Origin: Thermotoga caldifontis AZM44c09
GTDB lineage: Bacteria; Thermotogota; Thermotogae; Thermotogales; DSM-5069
Direction of reading: 5' to 3'
Assembly: GCF_000828655.1 (NCBI RefSeq)
Contig: NZ_AP014509.1
Coordinates: 868,001 to 932,000, forward strand
Length of the DNA stretch: 64,000 nt
Shown in pieces: positions 26,513-36,637 of the stretch (its first letter is position 1; each line of letters starts with the position of its first letter). The position numbers and the translations under genes are program-made. Under the pieces are notes generated by a model. It did not search any database. It saw only the letters and a program-made list of their open reading frames with translations, and was not told the origin of the DNA.

Positions 26513-27802
26513 CTATCCCTCTCTCCACCCCGAAGCGGTCAACAATTTGTTCAGATCGTTCAGGGACCTTTCGGCCGCTTTTATTCTGTCTTTGCTGTCT
26601 TTCAGCAAGCCGTAGTTTGCGTACATGGGTTGAAGGTGATCTGTCACACCGTTACAGACATAGTCGAAGAGCGATCCCATCATCGTCGTTTTCGGAAGTT
26701 CGATCAGGTTTTGACCCTTCAGGTACCTGTAAACGTTCAGAGCCACGTACAAACCGCTCGCCGCCGACTCCAAATATCCTTCGACCCCCGTTATCTGGCC
26801 CGCAAAGAAGATCTTCTCGTTCCCCCTGAGCCTGAAGTAACGATCCAGGACTTTTCGCGAGTTGATGTAGAAGTTTCTGTGCATCACACCGTATCTCAGT
26901 ATTTCGGCGTTCTCGAGGCCCGGGATCAGTCTTATGACCCTTTTCTGTTCGGGCCATTTCAACCTCGTCTGGAAACCCACTATATTGTACATCGTACCTT
27001 CGACGTTTTCCTTTCTGAGCTGCACGACCGCGTACGGTTGCTTTCCCGTTCTGGGGTCGATCAATCCCACAGGTCTCAGCGGACCGAAGAGGAGGGACAT
27101 TTTGCCGGTTCTTGCGATCTCTTCTATGGGTTTGCAACGTTCGAATAGCAGAGAGCTGTCGAAGCCTTCCATGGGGACAACCTCAGCGCTCACGAGTGCT
27201 TCGTAGAATCTGTCGTATTCTTCTTCGTTCATGGGACAATTGATGTAATCTTTCGTCCCAACATTGTAGCGATCACCGAAGAAAACTTTGGAATAATCTA
27301 TGCTTTCGGCTGAAATTATCGGTGCGACCGCATCGAAGAAATAGAGTGCACCGGAAAGCTTCTCGGTCAACCACCTTGCGAGCGGTTCGCTCGTCGCGGG
27401 ACCAGTTGCGATCACCCACACATCCTCATCATTTTCGATCCTGTTGACTTCCTCAATCACCAACTGTACTCCACTTTTGAGGACCTCTTCGGTTATCCTA
27501 AAAGAGAAACGTTCACGATCAACAGCCAACGCCTTGCCAGCTGGTACACGGCATTCTTTCGCGATCCTCACGATCAGAGACCCGAACAGTTCCATTTCCA
27601 GCTTGAGTAATCCGGAGGCGTTCTGAACGTCCTCCGACTTGAGCGAGTTGCTGCAGACAAGTTCAGCGAAAAATCCCGTTCTGTGAACGGGTGTCATCTT
27701 GTACGGACGCATCTCGTGGAGAACGACCTCGATCCCTCGTATGGCGAGTTGATAGGCGACTTCTGAACCTGCGAGTCCCGCACCGACAACGTGAACCTTC
27801 AA
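26513..27802 (-). CDS. trmFO: Methylenetetrahydrofolate-tRNA uracil-5 methyltransferase
   Basis: FAD- and folate-dependent enzyme that makes 5-methyluridine (T54) in tRNA. FAD-binding motif GAGLAGSEVA at residues 7-16; the catalytic cysteine region ELVCSNSLKS places Cys50 as the expected covalent residue; GLYVALNVYRYL near the end is typical. 429 residues, normal. It shares a minus-strand run with mnmG, a related FAD and folate tRNA enzyme, and with queH, so the unit is rich in tRNA modification genes. It starts in a 4-base overlap with the RsbW-like gene. Confidence 0.96.
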   Translation of the reverse strand: MKVHVVGAGLAGSEVAYQLAIRGIEVVLHEMRPYKMTPVHRTGFFAELVCSNSLKSEDVQNASGLLKLEMELFGSLIVRIAKECRVPAGKALAVDRERFSFRITEEVLKSGVQLVIEEVNRIENDEDVWVIATGPATSEPLARWLTEKLSGALYFFDAVAPIISAESIDYSKVFFGDRYNVGTKDYINCPMNEEEYDRFYEALVSAEVVPMEGFDSSLLFERCKPIEEIARTGKMSLLFGPLRPVGLIDPRTGKQPYAVVQLRKENVEGTMYNIVGFQTRLKWPEQKRVIRLIPGLENAEILRYGVMHRNFYINSRKVLDRYFRLRGNEKIFFAGQITGVEGYLESAASGLYVALNVYRYLKGQNLIELPKTTMMGSLFDYVCNGVTDHLQPMYANYGLLKDSKDRIKAAERSLNDLNKLLTASGWREG

Positions 27803-28215
27803 GGCAGCCTACCTCTCAACTTCTTCTTGAGTATCAACAGATTCCCTCTGCACACGTTGAGAAATTGAACGGAGTCGAAGACTTTGTGGATTATGTAGAG
27901 GCCGAATCCTCCCTCACGTTCCGGATCCGGTGGCTTTGGTTGCAAGGATCTGGGATCGACGTGTTCACCGTAGTCTCTGATGAAGATTTCGACTTCTCCT
28001 TCGTTCCAGAAGATGGACAGTTTGATGGTCTTGTCGCGTTCGTTCTTGTAAGTGTGCCTTATGACGTTGGTCAGAGCCTCGTTGACGGCTATCTCGAGGT
28101 CCCAGACATCTTCTTCCGGAACCGCGTGCTGCATGAGAAAACTCTTCACGATCCCGCGCGCCACTTTGGTGTTCAGAGGGTTGGAGCTGAACGTGGCAAT
28201 GAACCAGTCCTTCAT
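27799..28215 (-). CDS. RsbW-like anti-sigma factor serine kinase
   Basis: HATPase domain protein of the RsbW/SpoIIAB class, which bind a sigma factor or phosphorylate an anti-anti-sigma protein. The N box is LEIAVNEALTNVIRHTY (about 41-57), the ATP-binding G1 box FIRDYGEHVD (about 77-86) and G2 box GGFGLYII (about 100-107). I place the start at ATG 28215 (MKDWFIATF), which forms an ATGA overlap with the upstream gene. No sigma factor or anti-anti-sigma (STAS) partner is adjacent. It could target a sigma factor elsewhere or an unrelated partner. Confidence 0.87.
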   Translation of the reverse strand: MKDWFIATFSSNPLNTKVARGIVKSFLMQHAVPEEDVWDLEIAVNEALTNVIRHTYKNERDKTIKLSIFWNEGEVEIFIRDYGEHVDPRSLQPKPPDPEREGGFGLYIIHKVFDSVQFLNVCRGNLLILKKKLRGRLP

Positions 28216-29009
28216 GGTTTTCCACCCTTTCCCTTCTGTGCCAGGGCTGAGGCCAGGACGTGGCATTCCAGGCCGACGTCGAACCGCAGCAAGTACTTTT
28301 CTTCGAGACGTTTCTGGAGCAAGAACGCGTCGTTCAGAGAAGTGTTCAACCGATTCGCGAAATCTTGCAAGTTAGAGGAGAGAAGTCTCTGCCTGACGAT
28401 TTCCACATCTCGATCGTCTATTTCCACACTCAAATCGTACTCGAACAATCTTTCGTAGAAGTGTGTGCCTTCACCCACAACGTACCTCTGTACCACGAGT
28501 GCCTGTCGAACCGCTTCTCGCGGGTCCTCGCACGGACCAGACACGCTCAATCTCGCCCTGTTCACCGTTGGCAACAGGTCTGTTGAGAAGACGTACAGAT
28601 CGTGTTCCCCAACGTTGAGGATCGTGATCGCCAGCGAGCTGAGTTTCTCTCTGTACACGTATCGGTGCGCGAAATCTTCAGCGGACAGCAACCCCACGAG
28701 CCTTCTACCTCGCCAGGGTTCGATCCGTGCAGAGAGTCTCTCGACGGTCTCTGGCCAGCGCCTTTCGTTCAACAGCAACTGGTTGACGTAGCAACGAACG
28801 GTCTCGGTGAGTGGTTCGCCTTTCGTAACACCGAGAACCAGTTTTCCGGCGATGGTCTCCAGAGGGATGAGATCGATGTCGAAGCCGTGTATGCGCACAG
28901 AGACAACTGTGCCTGACTGAAGCACCAGCTGTGCGTAGTTCATCAGTTCTTTGCCCAGACCGAGGTCGTCCCTGAGTATCTTTTCAGCGCTGACTATGAC
29001 GCAACGCAT
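28212..29009 (-). CDS. Unknown protein between queH and RsbW-like kinase
   Basis: 265 residues, no signal peptide, no membrane helix, mixed alpha/beta. I do not recognise a family. Visible features: SAEKILRDDLGLGKELMNYAQL at the start (in part), a basic segment RIEPWRGRRLVGLLSAEDFAHR (about 92-113 in part), and a predicted helical tail LNTSLNDAFLLQKRLEEKYLLRF (in part). It overlaps queH by 26 bases and the RsbW-like gene by 4. Because of the tight coupling, a shared role with the RsbW-like kinase (for example as its regulator) is possible but not shown by sequence. Confidence 0.6.
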   Translation of the reverse strand: MRCVIVSAEKILRDDLGLGKELMNYAQLVLQSGTVVSVRIHGFDIDLIPLETIAGKLVLGVTKGEPLTETVRCYVNQLLLNERRWPETVERLSARIEPWRGRRLVGLLSAEDFAHRYVYREKLSSLAITILNVGEHDLYVFSTDLLPTVNRARLSVSGPCEDPREAVRQALVVQRYVVGEGTHFYERLFEYDLSVEIDDRDVEIVRQRLLSSNLQDFANRLNTSLNDAFLLQKRLEEKYLLRFDVGLECHVLASALAQKGKGGKP

Positions 29010-29547
29010 CTTTTTCCATCCTCTCCTGCAACGACTTCAGACAGCCACAGTAGTTCTGCCTGTACAGTCCAAGCTCCCTGCTCAACTGAACGCTCCTGAG
29101 AAAACCGTTTCTTTTCTTGAAATCACTCGGCATGTACGAAACCCCGAATCGCTTGGCCGTTTCGTCGCCGAGGAAATTTATAAGCTTGGCGTCCTTCTTG
29201 GGACTCGTCGTCAGAGTTGTGGCGAAGGTTTTGAAAGCTTTATCTCGCGCGAACTGGGCGGTGACCATCAGGCGGTGTCTCATACACTCTACACACCTTC
29301 TCGACTTTTCACCGAGATGGAGAAAATCGGAGACGGATCTGAACCACTCTTCTTTGCCTTCTCTCACCACGATGAGTTTCAGATCCCACGATTCGCACAG
29401 CTTCACAACGGCCTGAAGGCGTCTTTCGTACTCTTCTTCGGGCTCGATGTTCGGATTGTAAAAGAACAGGACGGGCTCGATGCCCGTTTCTCTCAAACGT
29501 TCCACCGCCACGGTCGCATCGGGAGCACAGCACACGTGAAGCAGCAT
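28984..29547 (-). CDS. queH: Epoxyqueuosine reductase QueH
   Basis: Metal-dependent enzyme that reduces epoxyqueuosine in tRNA to queuosine, an alternative to QueG. Family cysteines are present as HVCCAPD (residues 4-10), RRCVECMR (about 84-91) and YRQNYCGCLKS (about 162-172), which should bind an iron-sulfur cluster and a metal. 187 residues, complete. Its ATG shares a base with the dtd stop. QueA is at 3264-4256 in this window. Confidence 0.94.
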   Translation of the reverse strand: MLLHVCCAPDATVAVERLRETGIEPVLFFYNPNIEPEEEYERRLQAVVKLCESWDLKLIVVREGKEEWFRSVSDFLHLGEKSRRCVECMRHRLMVTAQFARDKAFKTFATTLTTSPKKDAKLINFLGDETAKRFGVSYMPSDFKKRNGFLRSVQLSRELGLYRQNYCGCLKSLQERMEKDALRHSQR

Positions 29548-29996
29548 CAGAATCTCCTCTCACTGTCGAGGAGGATGGTGACTGGTCCATCGTTGATCGA
29601 TTCGACTTCCATGTGTGCACCGAACACACCCTTTTCGACTTTTCTCAACTGCTGCCTCATCTTTTCTATGAAAAGTTCGTACATCCTTTCTCCAAGTTCA
29701 GCGGGTGCCGCTTCGTCGAAAGAAGGTCGCCTCCCACGTCTGCAGTCACCGTACAGTGTGAACTGCGATATCACGAGCAACTCACCATCGACCTGCAACA
29801 GGCTCAGGTTCATCTTGCCGTTTTCGTCTTCAAAGATTCTCAGATTCGCGATCTTTTCACACATCCAGTCCACATCCTTTTCCGTGTCGTTCTTACCCAC
29901 ACCCAGATAAACCAGCAATCCTCTATCGATGCGTCCCACCAGTTTCCCATCCACCGTCACGCTCGCTCTGTGGACCCTCTGGACGACCGCTCTCAA
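29547..29996 (-). CDS. dtd: D-aminoacyl-tRNA deacylase
   Basis: Removes D-amino acids wrongly attached to tRNA. Characteristic motifs: the start [32 protein letters not shown] (about 76-92), and [11 protein letters not shown] near the C-terminus containing the Gly-cisPro element. 149 residues is normal for the dimeric enzyme. ATGA overlap with the rel gene. Confidence 0.96.
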   Translation of the reverse strand: MRAVVQRVHRASVTVDGKLVGRIDRGLLVYLGVGKNDTEKDVDWMCEKIANLRIFEDENGKMNLSLLQVDGELLVISQFTLYGDCRRGRRPSFDEAAPAELGERMYELFIEKMRQQLRKVEKGVFGAHMEVESINDGPVTILLDSERRF

Positions 29997-32131
29997 GCGC
30001 TCTTCCCCCTTTCGACGCGCACGACCGCAGGGTTGTTTTCCAGCACCTTCTTAGCTTCTTCAAGTTGCTTCGCGTCGCTCACCATCACGGTCAGGGAAGC
30101 GATCGAGTAGTTCCACTTCGTTGAAACCAGCTCGGCCCTGACCACGCTCGCACCTTTGTTTTCGAGTGATTGAACTAGTTTGCCGATCTCGGTCTTGTCT
30201 CTGAACTCCACCCTGAGGTTGGTCTGGTAGCGTCCCTCGATCCTTCCATTCCAGTGGGCGCTGAACACCTTTTCCGGATCCACGTTCTGCACGTTCCTGC
30301 AGTTCGATGTGTGAACCGTGATGCCTCTTCTGCTCACCACGCCCACGATTTCGTCTCCAGGAACCGGACCACAACATTTGGCAAGGTGGATCTCTATGTT
30401 CTTCAGACCATCGATTTCGACGCCCGCATTGGCACTCAGTTTGTGTTTGGAACGTTTCGAAACTTTCTGCCCGTCTGTTGCCAGGGGGCTGAGGATCTTC
30501 ACGAGTTCTTTTGGACCTATGGTACCTTCGCCGATCCTGCTGAAGAACTCTGTTTCGTCTATCCCCTGAGACTGAAGGTATTTTTTCATCTCCGGTGTCT
30601 TCATGATCTCTTCGATGGGTTTTGAGAACTGTTTGCTCACTTTCCTCAGGACGTCCTTGCCTCTCTCGACCAGCTCGTTCTGCAGCTGTTCTCTGAAAAA
30701 TTTTCTGATCTTGGCTTTTGTGCGTGGTGATCTGGCGTATTTCAGCCAGTCGAGGCTGGGTCTGCCCGACTTGTTCACGATGATCTCAACGATGTCACCG
30801 TTTTTGAGTTCGTAGTCTATTGGAACGATGCGACCGTTCACCTTCGCTCCGGCAAACTTGTGCCCGATTTCCGTGTGCACGGCGTAAGCGAAATCGATCG
30901 GTGTCGCCCCGCGTGGCAGGTGCTTGACTTCACCTTTCGGAGTGAAGACGAACACTTCGTCGATTTCGAGTTCCTTTTTGAGTTCTTCGAGCCCTGCAAG
31001 GTTCTTCGTGAGTTCCTTCTTCCACTCGAGCAGCTGTGTGACCCACTTCTGCATGGTCTTAACGTTGATGCCTTCCTTGTATATCCAGTGGGCTATGAGA
31101 CCGTACTCGGCTTCTGCGTGCATCTCCCAGTCTCTTATCTGCACTTCCAAAGGTTCTCCGTAGCCAGTTATCACCGTCGTGTGTAAAGATCTGTAACCGT
31201 TCGATTTGGGCGCTGCGATGTAGTCTTTGAACCTTCCAGGAAGTGGCTTCCAAAGGTTGTGCACGATACCGAGAACGCTGTAGCACGTGACCACATCCTT
31301 CACGATCGCCCTGATTCCGAACAAATCGTAGATCTCACCGAATTCCTTGCCCTTCTGGTTCAGCTTCTGCCAGATACTGTAGTAGTGCTTGAATCTGCCT
31401 TCAACGTGGGCTTCGATACCGTTTTGCTGTAGGACTTCTTTGAGCGTTTGCACGTACTCGTTTATTCTCTGCTCTCTCTCTTTCTTCTTCTCCGCGACGA
31501 GCATCTTGATCCTGTTGTATTCGTTTCTGTTGAGCGTTTTGAACGCGAGATCTTCGAGTTCCCATTTGATCGTGTATATACCAAGCTTGTGGGCTATAGG
31601 GGCATAGATTTCGAGTGTTTCTTTTGCCTTGTAAATCTTCTTCTGTTCGTCCTTGACAAAATCTATCGTTCTCATGTTGTGGAGCCTGTCCGCGAGTTTC
31701 ACCACTATAACTCTTATGTCCTCCGCCATCGCGAATAACATCTTCTGGATCGTTTCGAGTTTTAAGGCCGAGTCTGCCGAATCTACAGGCGCATTGATTC
31801 TGCTGACCTTCGTGACGCCATCCACAATTCGTGCGATCTGTTTACCGAACATTTGCTCTATATCTTCCAGCTTGACTCGTCCCTGACTGTCTTCGACCGC
31901 ATCGTGCAACATCGCCGCTATCACCGTTTCGATGTCCACGTTCATTGCCGCGAGGATCTTGCACACCTCAACGGGATGGTTCACGAAAGGCTCTTCGGAT
32001 TCTCTGAACATTCCCTCGTGCGCGAACAGGGCCAACTCGTACGCTTTGGCCAGCTTCTTCTTATCTTCCTCTGAAAAATTTCTCGCCGAAAGCTTCAGTA
32101 TTTCTGAAACGATCCTGATCGCCTCATCCAT
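29993..32131 (-). CDS. rel: Bifunctional (p)ppGpp synthetase/hydrolase (Rel)
   Basis: Long RelA/SpoT-homologue that makes and degrades the alarmone ppGpp. Domains: HD hydrolase with [10 protein letters not shown] and [12 protein letters not shown] (about 40-80; the HD pair is intact, so hydrolysis is expected), synthetase with [14 protein letters not shown] and [11 protein letters not shown] (about 265-320), TGS (about 385-450, [11 protein letters not shown]), a zinc-finger-like region ([16 protein letters not shown], about 575-590) and an ACT domain near the C-terminus. 712 residues. Overlaps mnmG by 8 bases and dtd by 4, so a global stress enzyme is co-transcribed with tRNA quality-control genes. 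Confidence 0.95.
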   Translation of the reverse strand: MDEAIRIVSEILKLSARNFSEEDKKKLAKAYELALFAHEGMFRESEEPFVNHPVEVCKILAAMNVDIETVIAAMLHDAVEDSQGRVKLEDIEQMFGKQIARIVDGVTKVSRINAPVDSADSALKLETIQKMLFAMAEDIRVIVVKLADRLHNMRTIDFVKDEQKKIYKAKETLEIYAPIAHKLGIYTIKWELEDLAFKTLNRNEYNRIKMLVAEKKKEREQRINEYVQTLKEVLQQNGIEAHVEGRFKHYYSIWQKLNQKGKEFGEIYDLFGIRAIVKDVVTCYSVLGIVHNLWKPLPGRFKDYIAAPKSNGYRSLHTTVITGYGEPLEVQIRDWEMHAEAEYGLIAHWIYKEGINVKTMQKWVTQLLEWKKELTKNLAGLEELKKELEIDEVFVFTPKGEVKHLPRGATPIDFAYAVHTEIGHKFAGAKVNGRIVPIDYELKNGDIVEIIVNKSGRPSLDWLKYARSPRTKAKIRKFFREQLQNELVERGKDVLRKVSKQFSKPIEEIMKTPEMKKYLQSQGIDETEFFSRIGEGTIGPKELVKILSPLATDGQKVSKRSKHKLSANAGVEIDGLKNIEIHLAKCCGPVPGDEIVGVVSRRGITVHTSNCRNVQNVDPEKVFSAHWNGRIEGRYQTNLRVEFRDKTEIGKLVQSLENKGASVVRAELVSTKWNYSIASLTVMVSDAKQLEEAKKVLENNPAVVRVERGKSA

Positions 32132-34016
32132 CCTCTTCGCTTCCCACTTTGCGTCCCTTGTTCCTCAAGCAGTTGATGAGGGCGGCTATATCCGAAGGTG
32201 TCACACCCGATATCCTGCTCGCTTGCAGTATGGTCTTGGGCCTCTCCCGCGACAGCTTCTCGCGCGCTTCGTAGGAGAGGTTGATCACTTTGGAGTAGTC
32301 GAGGTCTTCGGGAATTTTTATCTCGTCGAGGTCTCTCAGCATCTGCACTTCCTGGATCATCTTCTCGATGTAATCTTCGTATTTCGCCGACAGCTCGACT
32401 TGTTCGATCAGTTCTTTGTCTTCCATCGGAGAAGGATCCAAAAGTTTTATGCTCTCGTAGCTGACGTCCTGTCTTTTCATCAGGTTGAACAGCGATGTGG
32501 GCTGACGCAGCGGTTGTGTTCCAGATCGGACGAGTAAATCGTTCACTCGATCCGTTGGGGTGACGATGAGCTGCTTCAATCTTTTGACTTGTTCCTCGAT
32601 GTTTTGTTTCAATCTTACCACTTTTTCGTAGAACCATTTCGGCACCAGGCCCACTTTGTATCCTTTCTCGACCAATCTCAAATGGGCGTTGTCGTGTCGC
32701 AACAACAGTCTGAATTCGGCCCTCGACGTCAGCAGTCTGTACGGTTCATCGACCCCTCTCGTTACCAGATCGTCTATCATGACGCCTATGTACGCTTCAG
32801 ATCTGTCTATGTAGATCGGTTCCTCGCCCCTGAGTTTCTGAACGGCGTTCATACCTGCGACTATTCCCTGACCCGCGGCTTCTTCGTAACCGCTGGTACC
32901 GTTGATCTGACCCGCGAAGAACAGACCTTCAACGATCTTGCTCTCCAGCGTGTGGTAAAGCTGAGTTGGATCTATGTAATCGTACTCGATCGCGTAGGCA
33001 GGCCTAACGATGTGCGCATTTTCAAGACCTTCGATGCTTCTGATCATCTCTATCTGTGCTTCGTAAGGCAGGCTCGTGCTCAGCCCGTTCAAATAATACT
33101 CGTCGGTGTTCCTACCTTCGGGCTCCACGAAGATCTGGTGAGATGTCTTTTCTGGGAACTTCACCACCTTGTCTTCTATCGAAGGACAGTACCTTGGACC
33201 TTTTCCAGAGATGAGTTTGATCTCGCCGTACAGCGGTGAGAAGGCGAGGTTGGCCTGGATGATCTTCTTCGTCCTCTCGTTCGTGTAGGTCAGCCAGCAG
33301 GGATAATCCTTCGGAAGTATCCTCGGTTCGCTGAAGTAAGAGAAGCAGAGTGGCTCATCCGCGGTATCCTGACGCTTCATCTTCGTGAAATCTATCGTTT
33401 TACCGAGAACGCGTGCGGGCGTGCCGGTTTTGAACCTTCCCGTCTTGAAACCGAGCCTCATCAGGGCTTCGGACAGACCCTTGGCGGGAAAGTCACCCAA
33501 CCTTCCAGCTTCGAAAGTTTGTCGACCTATGAAGATCTTCCCGTTGAGGAAGGTTCCCGTGGTTATGATCGCGGCACGCGTTTCGTAGATGGTTCCAAGC
33601 TTGTCAACGACCGCCTTGATGCGGCCGTTTTCAACGATGAGGTCGCACACTTCCGCCTGTCTCAAAAACAAATTTTGCGTCTGTTCGAGCGCCTGCTTCA
33701 TCGTCTGGCTGTAAGCAACTTTGTCTATCTGCGCGCGCAACGCCCTCACCGAGGCTCCCTTGCTCGTGTTGAGCATTCTCACGTTTATCATCGTCTTGTC
33801 CGTTGTCTTTGCCATCTCACCGCCGAGAGCGTCCACTTCGCGAACGACGATACCTTTCGCGGGGCCACCGATGGCCGGGTTGCACGAGGCCCACGCGACC
33901 CTATCGAGGTTGGATGTTATGAGGAGGGTTTTGAAGCCACTCCTGGCCGTCGCGAGCGCCGCTTCCACTCCCGCGTGACCCGCTCCCACGACGACCACGT
34001 CGTACGATTCTCTCAC
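32124..34016 (-). CDS. mnmG: tRNA uridine 5-carboxymethylaminomethyl modification enzyme
   Basis: With MnmE it modifies U34 of several tRNAs, using FAD. FAD motif [15 protein letters not shown] at residues 7-21; [21 protein letters not shown] (about 51-71 in part), and [18 protein letters not shown] near 350. The frame runs further upstream to 34412, but the start is the GTG at 34016: GAGGTGAG lies just before it and the protein then begins [14 protein letters not shown] with the normal 630 residues. Heads the minus-strand run down to manA. Confidence 0.95.
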   Translation of the reverse strand: MRESYDVVVVGAGHAGVEAALATARSGFKTLLITSNLDRVAWASCNPAIGGPAKGIVVREVDALGGEMAKTTDKTMINVRMLNTSKGASVRALRAQIDKVAYSQTMKQALEQTQNLFLRQAEVCDLIVENGRIKAVVDKLGTIYETRAAIITTGTFLNGKIFIGRQTFEAGRLGDFPAKGLSEALMRLGFKTGRFKTGTPARVLGKTIDFTKMKRQDTADEPLCFSYFSEPRILPKDYPCWLTYTNERTKKIIQANLAFSPLYGEIKLISGKGPRYCPSIEDKVVKFPEKTSHQIFVEPEGRNTDEYYLNGLSTSLPYEAQIEMIRSIEGLENAHIVRPAYAIEYDYIDPTQLYHTLESKIVEGLFFAGQINGTSGYEEAAGQGIVAGMNAVQKLRGEEPIYIDRSEAYIGVMIDDLVTRGVDEPYRLLTSRAEFRLLLRHDNAHLRLVEKGYKVGLVPKWFYEKVVRLKQNIEEQVKRLKQLIVTPTDRVNDLLVRSGTQPLRQPTSLFNLMKRQDVSYESIKLLDPSPMEDKELIEQVELSAKYEDYIEKMIQEVQMLRDLDEIKIPEDLDYSKVINLSYEAREKLSRERPKTILQASRISGVTPSDIAALINCLRNKGRKVGSEEDG

Positions 34017-34045
34017 GTTCTCACCTCGAATTTGTTCGGTATTCA

Positions 34046-34106
34046 ATTTTAACACGCTCTCGCGTCGATCTCCGAAACAGGTCTGCAACGATAATCGTGG
34101 TAGAAT
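34046..34106. promoter_or_regulatory. Divergent extended -10 promoters of mnmG and surE
   Basis: Minus strand: TGTTAAAAT at 34054-34046, 30 bases before the mnmG start. Plus strand: TGGTAGAAT at 34098-34106, 26 bases before the surE start. Both are of the TGnTAnAAT extended -10 type with no good -35. The two start sites would be back to back in a 115-base gap. Confidence 0.6.
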
Positions 34107-34131
34107 TTTGTCACGGCGAGAGGTGATGAGT

Positions 34132-34923
34132 TTGCGCATCCTGCTCACCAACGACGATGGTGTGACGTCCGTCGGTCTTCTGACGCTCGCGGAGGTTCTC
34201 TCTAAAAAACACGAGGTCCTCGTCGTGGCGCCGGAGTCTGAACAGAGTGCCACGGGCCACGCCATAACGGTGAGGATGCCGATCTGGGTGAAGCGCGTGA
34301 AGGTCTTCGAACACATACCGGTGTACGCGACGACGGGTACCCCTGCGGACTGCGTCAAGCTCGGGGTGGAAGTGATAGGTGAGAGGAACATAGACCTCGT
34401 TGTCAGTGGCATAAACGTCGGCTACAATCTCGGAACGGACATCGTCTATTCTGGGACCGTATCCGGTGCGATAGAAGGGGCACTGCTCGGGATAGCCTCA
34501 CTCGCTTTGTCCGCACCGGCAAACGAAGATTTCGATTACAAAAGGGCTGCGGAGTTCACCATGGAATTCATTGAGGAATTCGATTTTTCGTTGCTCGAGA
34601 GGTTCACCGCGTTAAATTTGAACTTCCCCGCGGGAGAGATAAAGGGATGGAAAGTGGCCAGACAGAGTGCGAGGAGGTACGCGGACAGGTTCGAAGCGCG
34701 TGTGGACCCAATGGGCAACACGTACTACTGGATGTACGGTGATGTCATAGAAGACGATGAGAGACCCGATTGTGACTACGTCATCGTGAGGGATGGTTAC
34801 GTCGCCGTTACCCCCATCACGGTCTTCATGACGCACGAGCGTTTGCTCGAAAGGTTGAAGGAGGTAAATGAGCGTGAGAAGGATAAGGTTGCTGGGGGAT
34901 CCGGTGCTCAGAAAGAAGGCTAA
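34132..34923 (+). CDS. surE: 5'/3'-nucleotidase SurE
   Basis: Metal-dependent phosphatase of nucleoside monophosphates. The metal site motif LLTNDDGV (residues 4-11) and [22 protein letters not shown] (about 95-116 in part) are diagnostic. I choose the TTG at 34132, because GAGAGGTG ends 6 bases upstream and the protein then starts [10 protein letters not shown] as in the family; an ATG at 34126 would overlap the ribosome site. 263 residues. Its last 56 bases overlap def. Confidence 0.95.
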   Translation: MRILLTNDDGVTSVGLLTLAEVLSKKHEVLVVAPESEQSATGHAITVRMPIWVKRVKVFEHIPVYATTGTPADCVKLGVEVIGERNIDLVVSGINVGYNLGTDIVYSGTVSGAIEGALLGIASLALSAPANEDFDYKRAAEFTMEFIEEFDFSLLERFTALNLNFPAGEIKGWKVARQSARRYADRFEARVDPMGNTYYWMYGDVIEDDERPDCDYVIVRDGYVAVTPITVFMTHERLLERLKEVNEREKDKVAGGSGAQKEG

Positions 34924-35371
34924 GGAAGTTTCTCAGATAGATGAGTACGTTCTGAGTCTCATCAAGGACATGTTCGAAGTCATGTACGCGGAAGACGGGG
35001 TTGGTCTGGCTGCCCCACAGGTTGGGGTGTCTCTCAGGATCATAGTGATGGACGATGGAAAACCGAGAACCATGATAAATCCGCAGATCGTCTACAGAAG
35101 CGAAGAGAAGATAGTCGGTGAGGAAGGTTGCTTGAGCGTTCCTGAAATTTTCGAGAACGTGGAACGCAGCAAGGAAGTGATCGTCAAATACAAGGATGAG
35201 AACGGCATCGAGCACGAGGAAAAGTTCACCGATTACAGCGCTCGGATCGTTCAGCACGAATATGACCATCTCGACGGAATACTGTTCATCGATCTCATAC
35301 CACCCGAAAGAAGGGCGGCGATCCGTGGAAAGTTGCTCGAGATCGTCAAACGTTTGGTTCATCAAAGGTGA
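34868..35371 (+). CDS. def: Peptide deformylase
   Basis: Removes the formyl group from nascent proteins. All three motifs are present: GVGLAAPQVG (about 45-54), EGCLSVPE (about 87-94, metal-binding Cys) and QHEYDHLDGILFID (about 129-142, two metal His and catalytic Glu). 167 residues. Next to fmt in the usual order def-fmt, sharing a GTGA overlap. Confidence 0.97.
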   Translation: MSVRRIRLLGDPVLRKKAKEVSQIDEYVLSLIKDMFEVMYAEDGVGLAAPQVGVSLRIIVMDDGKPRTMINPQIVYRSEEKIVGEEGCLSVPEIFENVERSKEVIVKYKDENGIEHEEKFTDYSARIVQHEYDHLDGILFIDLIPPERRAAIRGKLLEIVKRLVHQR

Positions 35372-36276
35372 GTTCGGTGAGAATTCTCTTTCTTGGAACA
35401 CCACATTTCGCCGCGAAGCATCTCGAAGCTCTGCTGAAAAACGGTTTGGAAGTTGTGGCTGTCGTGACACAGCCTGATAAGCCGTGTGGTCGGGGTTTGA
35501 AACCGGCTCCGAGTCCCGTGAAAGTGCTCGCACGTTCGGCAAACATACCCGTTTACGAACAGCTCAAACAGGTTCCGTTCGACACTCTGAAGATCGATGT
35601 TTGCATCGTTGTGGCTTACGGGAAGCTGATTTCGAAGAAATACCTCGACGTGTTGCCGTTCTACAACGTTCATCCATCACTCTTACCCAGATACAGAGGC
35701 GCCGCTCCCATACAGCGTGCCATAGAAAATGGGGAGAAAATCACAGGTGTGACGATCTTCAAATTGACCGAGCAACTCGATGCAGGTCCCATCGCCATGC
35801 AGGAACGTGTGGAGATAGGGGAGTTCGAAACGTTCGACGAGGTGGAAGCGAAACTGTTGAACCTTGGGTGCAGAATGCTGGTCGAATTTCTACAAGATCC
35901 TTTCTCGTATCCGCTCGCACCGCAGGACGAGTCGCTGGCGAGTTATGCACCGAAGATCGAAGAAAAAGATCTGTTTGTGGATTTTACCCAGCCTGCCAGC
36001 AAGGTTAAGGACAAAATAAGGGCTTACGACTCGAAGCCTGGCGCGAGGGCGTTTTTGAACGGTTGTTGTGTTAAGATCTTTGGGGCCAAGGCGCTCGAGC
36101 CTGGCTCAGAAGAAGCGGGAAAGATCGTCCGCATAGACAAAAACGGAGCCCACATAGCGGCTTCTTCAGGTTTTGTTGTCGTTTCGCACATCCAGTTTCC
36201 CGGAAAAAAGAAAATGACGTTCCTTGAAGCTCTCAACGGCAGGTTACTGAAGGTGAGTGATAAATTCAACGCCTGA
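35368..36276 (+). CDS. fmt: Methionyl-tRNA formyltransferase
   Basis: Formylates initiator Met-tRNA with 10-formyltetrahydrofolate. The formyl-transfer motif NVHPSLLPRYRGAAPIQRAI (about 106-125) carries the catalytic His and the folate loop; KPCGRGLKP and a C-terminal tRNA-binding domain follow. The start used is GTG 35368 overlapping the def stop; a second GTG at 35377 (MRILFLGTP) would also fit the family. Ends 4 bases before the RNase P RNA. Confidence 0.96.
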   Translation: MSSVRILFLGTPHFAAKHLEALLKNGLEVVAVVTQPDKPCGRGLKPAPSPVKVLARSANIPVYEQLKQVPFDTLKIDVCIVVAYGKLISKKYLDVLPFYNVHPSLLPRYRGAAPIQRAIENGEKITGVTIFKLTEQLDAGPIAMQERVEIGEFETFDEVEAKLLNLGCRMLVEFLQDPFSYPLAPQDESLASYAPKIEEKDLFVDFTQPASKVKDKIRAYDSKPGARAFLNGCCVKIFGAKALEPGSEEAGKIVRIDKNGAHIAASSGFVVVSHIQFPGKKKMTFLEALNGRLLKVSDKFNA

Positions 36277-36280
36277 AGAC

Positions 36281-36609
36281 ACGGAGAGGGACGGGTGGCC
36301 GCGGGTTCAACACCCGAGGAAAGTCCGGACTCCACAGGGCAGGGTGCTGGGTAATACCCAGGAGGAGCGATCCTCGGAAAGGGCCACAGAAACTTCAAAC
36401 CGCCCGAAAAGGGCAAGGGTGAAAAGGTGAGGTAAGAGCTCACCAGTGCTGGGGTGACCCAGCAGCTCGGTAACCCCCACCTGGAGCAAGGCCGAACAGG
36501 GGTGGGTGGCCCGCCCATAACCCCGGGTAGGCCGCTCGAGGAGGGTGGAAACGCTCTCCCCAGATAGATGGCCACCCTCGACAGAATCCGGCTTACAGTC
36601 CCTCTCCGT
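36281..36609 (+). ncRNA. rnpB: RNase P RNA, bacterial type A-like
   Basis: Catalytic RNA that cuts the 5' leader from pre-tRNA. Universally conserved parts are present: GAGGAAAGTCCGGAC (from about 36318), CACAGAAA, and near the 3' end GATAGATGGCCACC followed by GACAGAATCCGGCTTACAG (to about 36598). The ends pair as helix P1: ACGGAGAGGGA (36281-36291) with TCCCTCTCCGT (36599-36609), giving about 329 nucleotides. It starts 4 bases after fmt and has no terminator of its own before truA, so it is probably processed from the fmt-truA transcript. Confidence 0.96.
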
Positions 36610-36637
36610 GATTTTGATTCTGGAGGTGGTGTCGGTC

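Noticed and set aside
34017-34412. N-terminal extension of mnmG
   Set aside because: The GTG at 34016 has a good ribosome site and gives the normal family start; the extension is antisense to surE.
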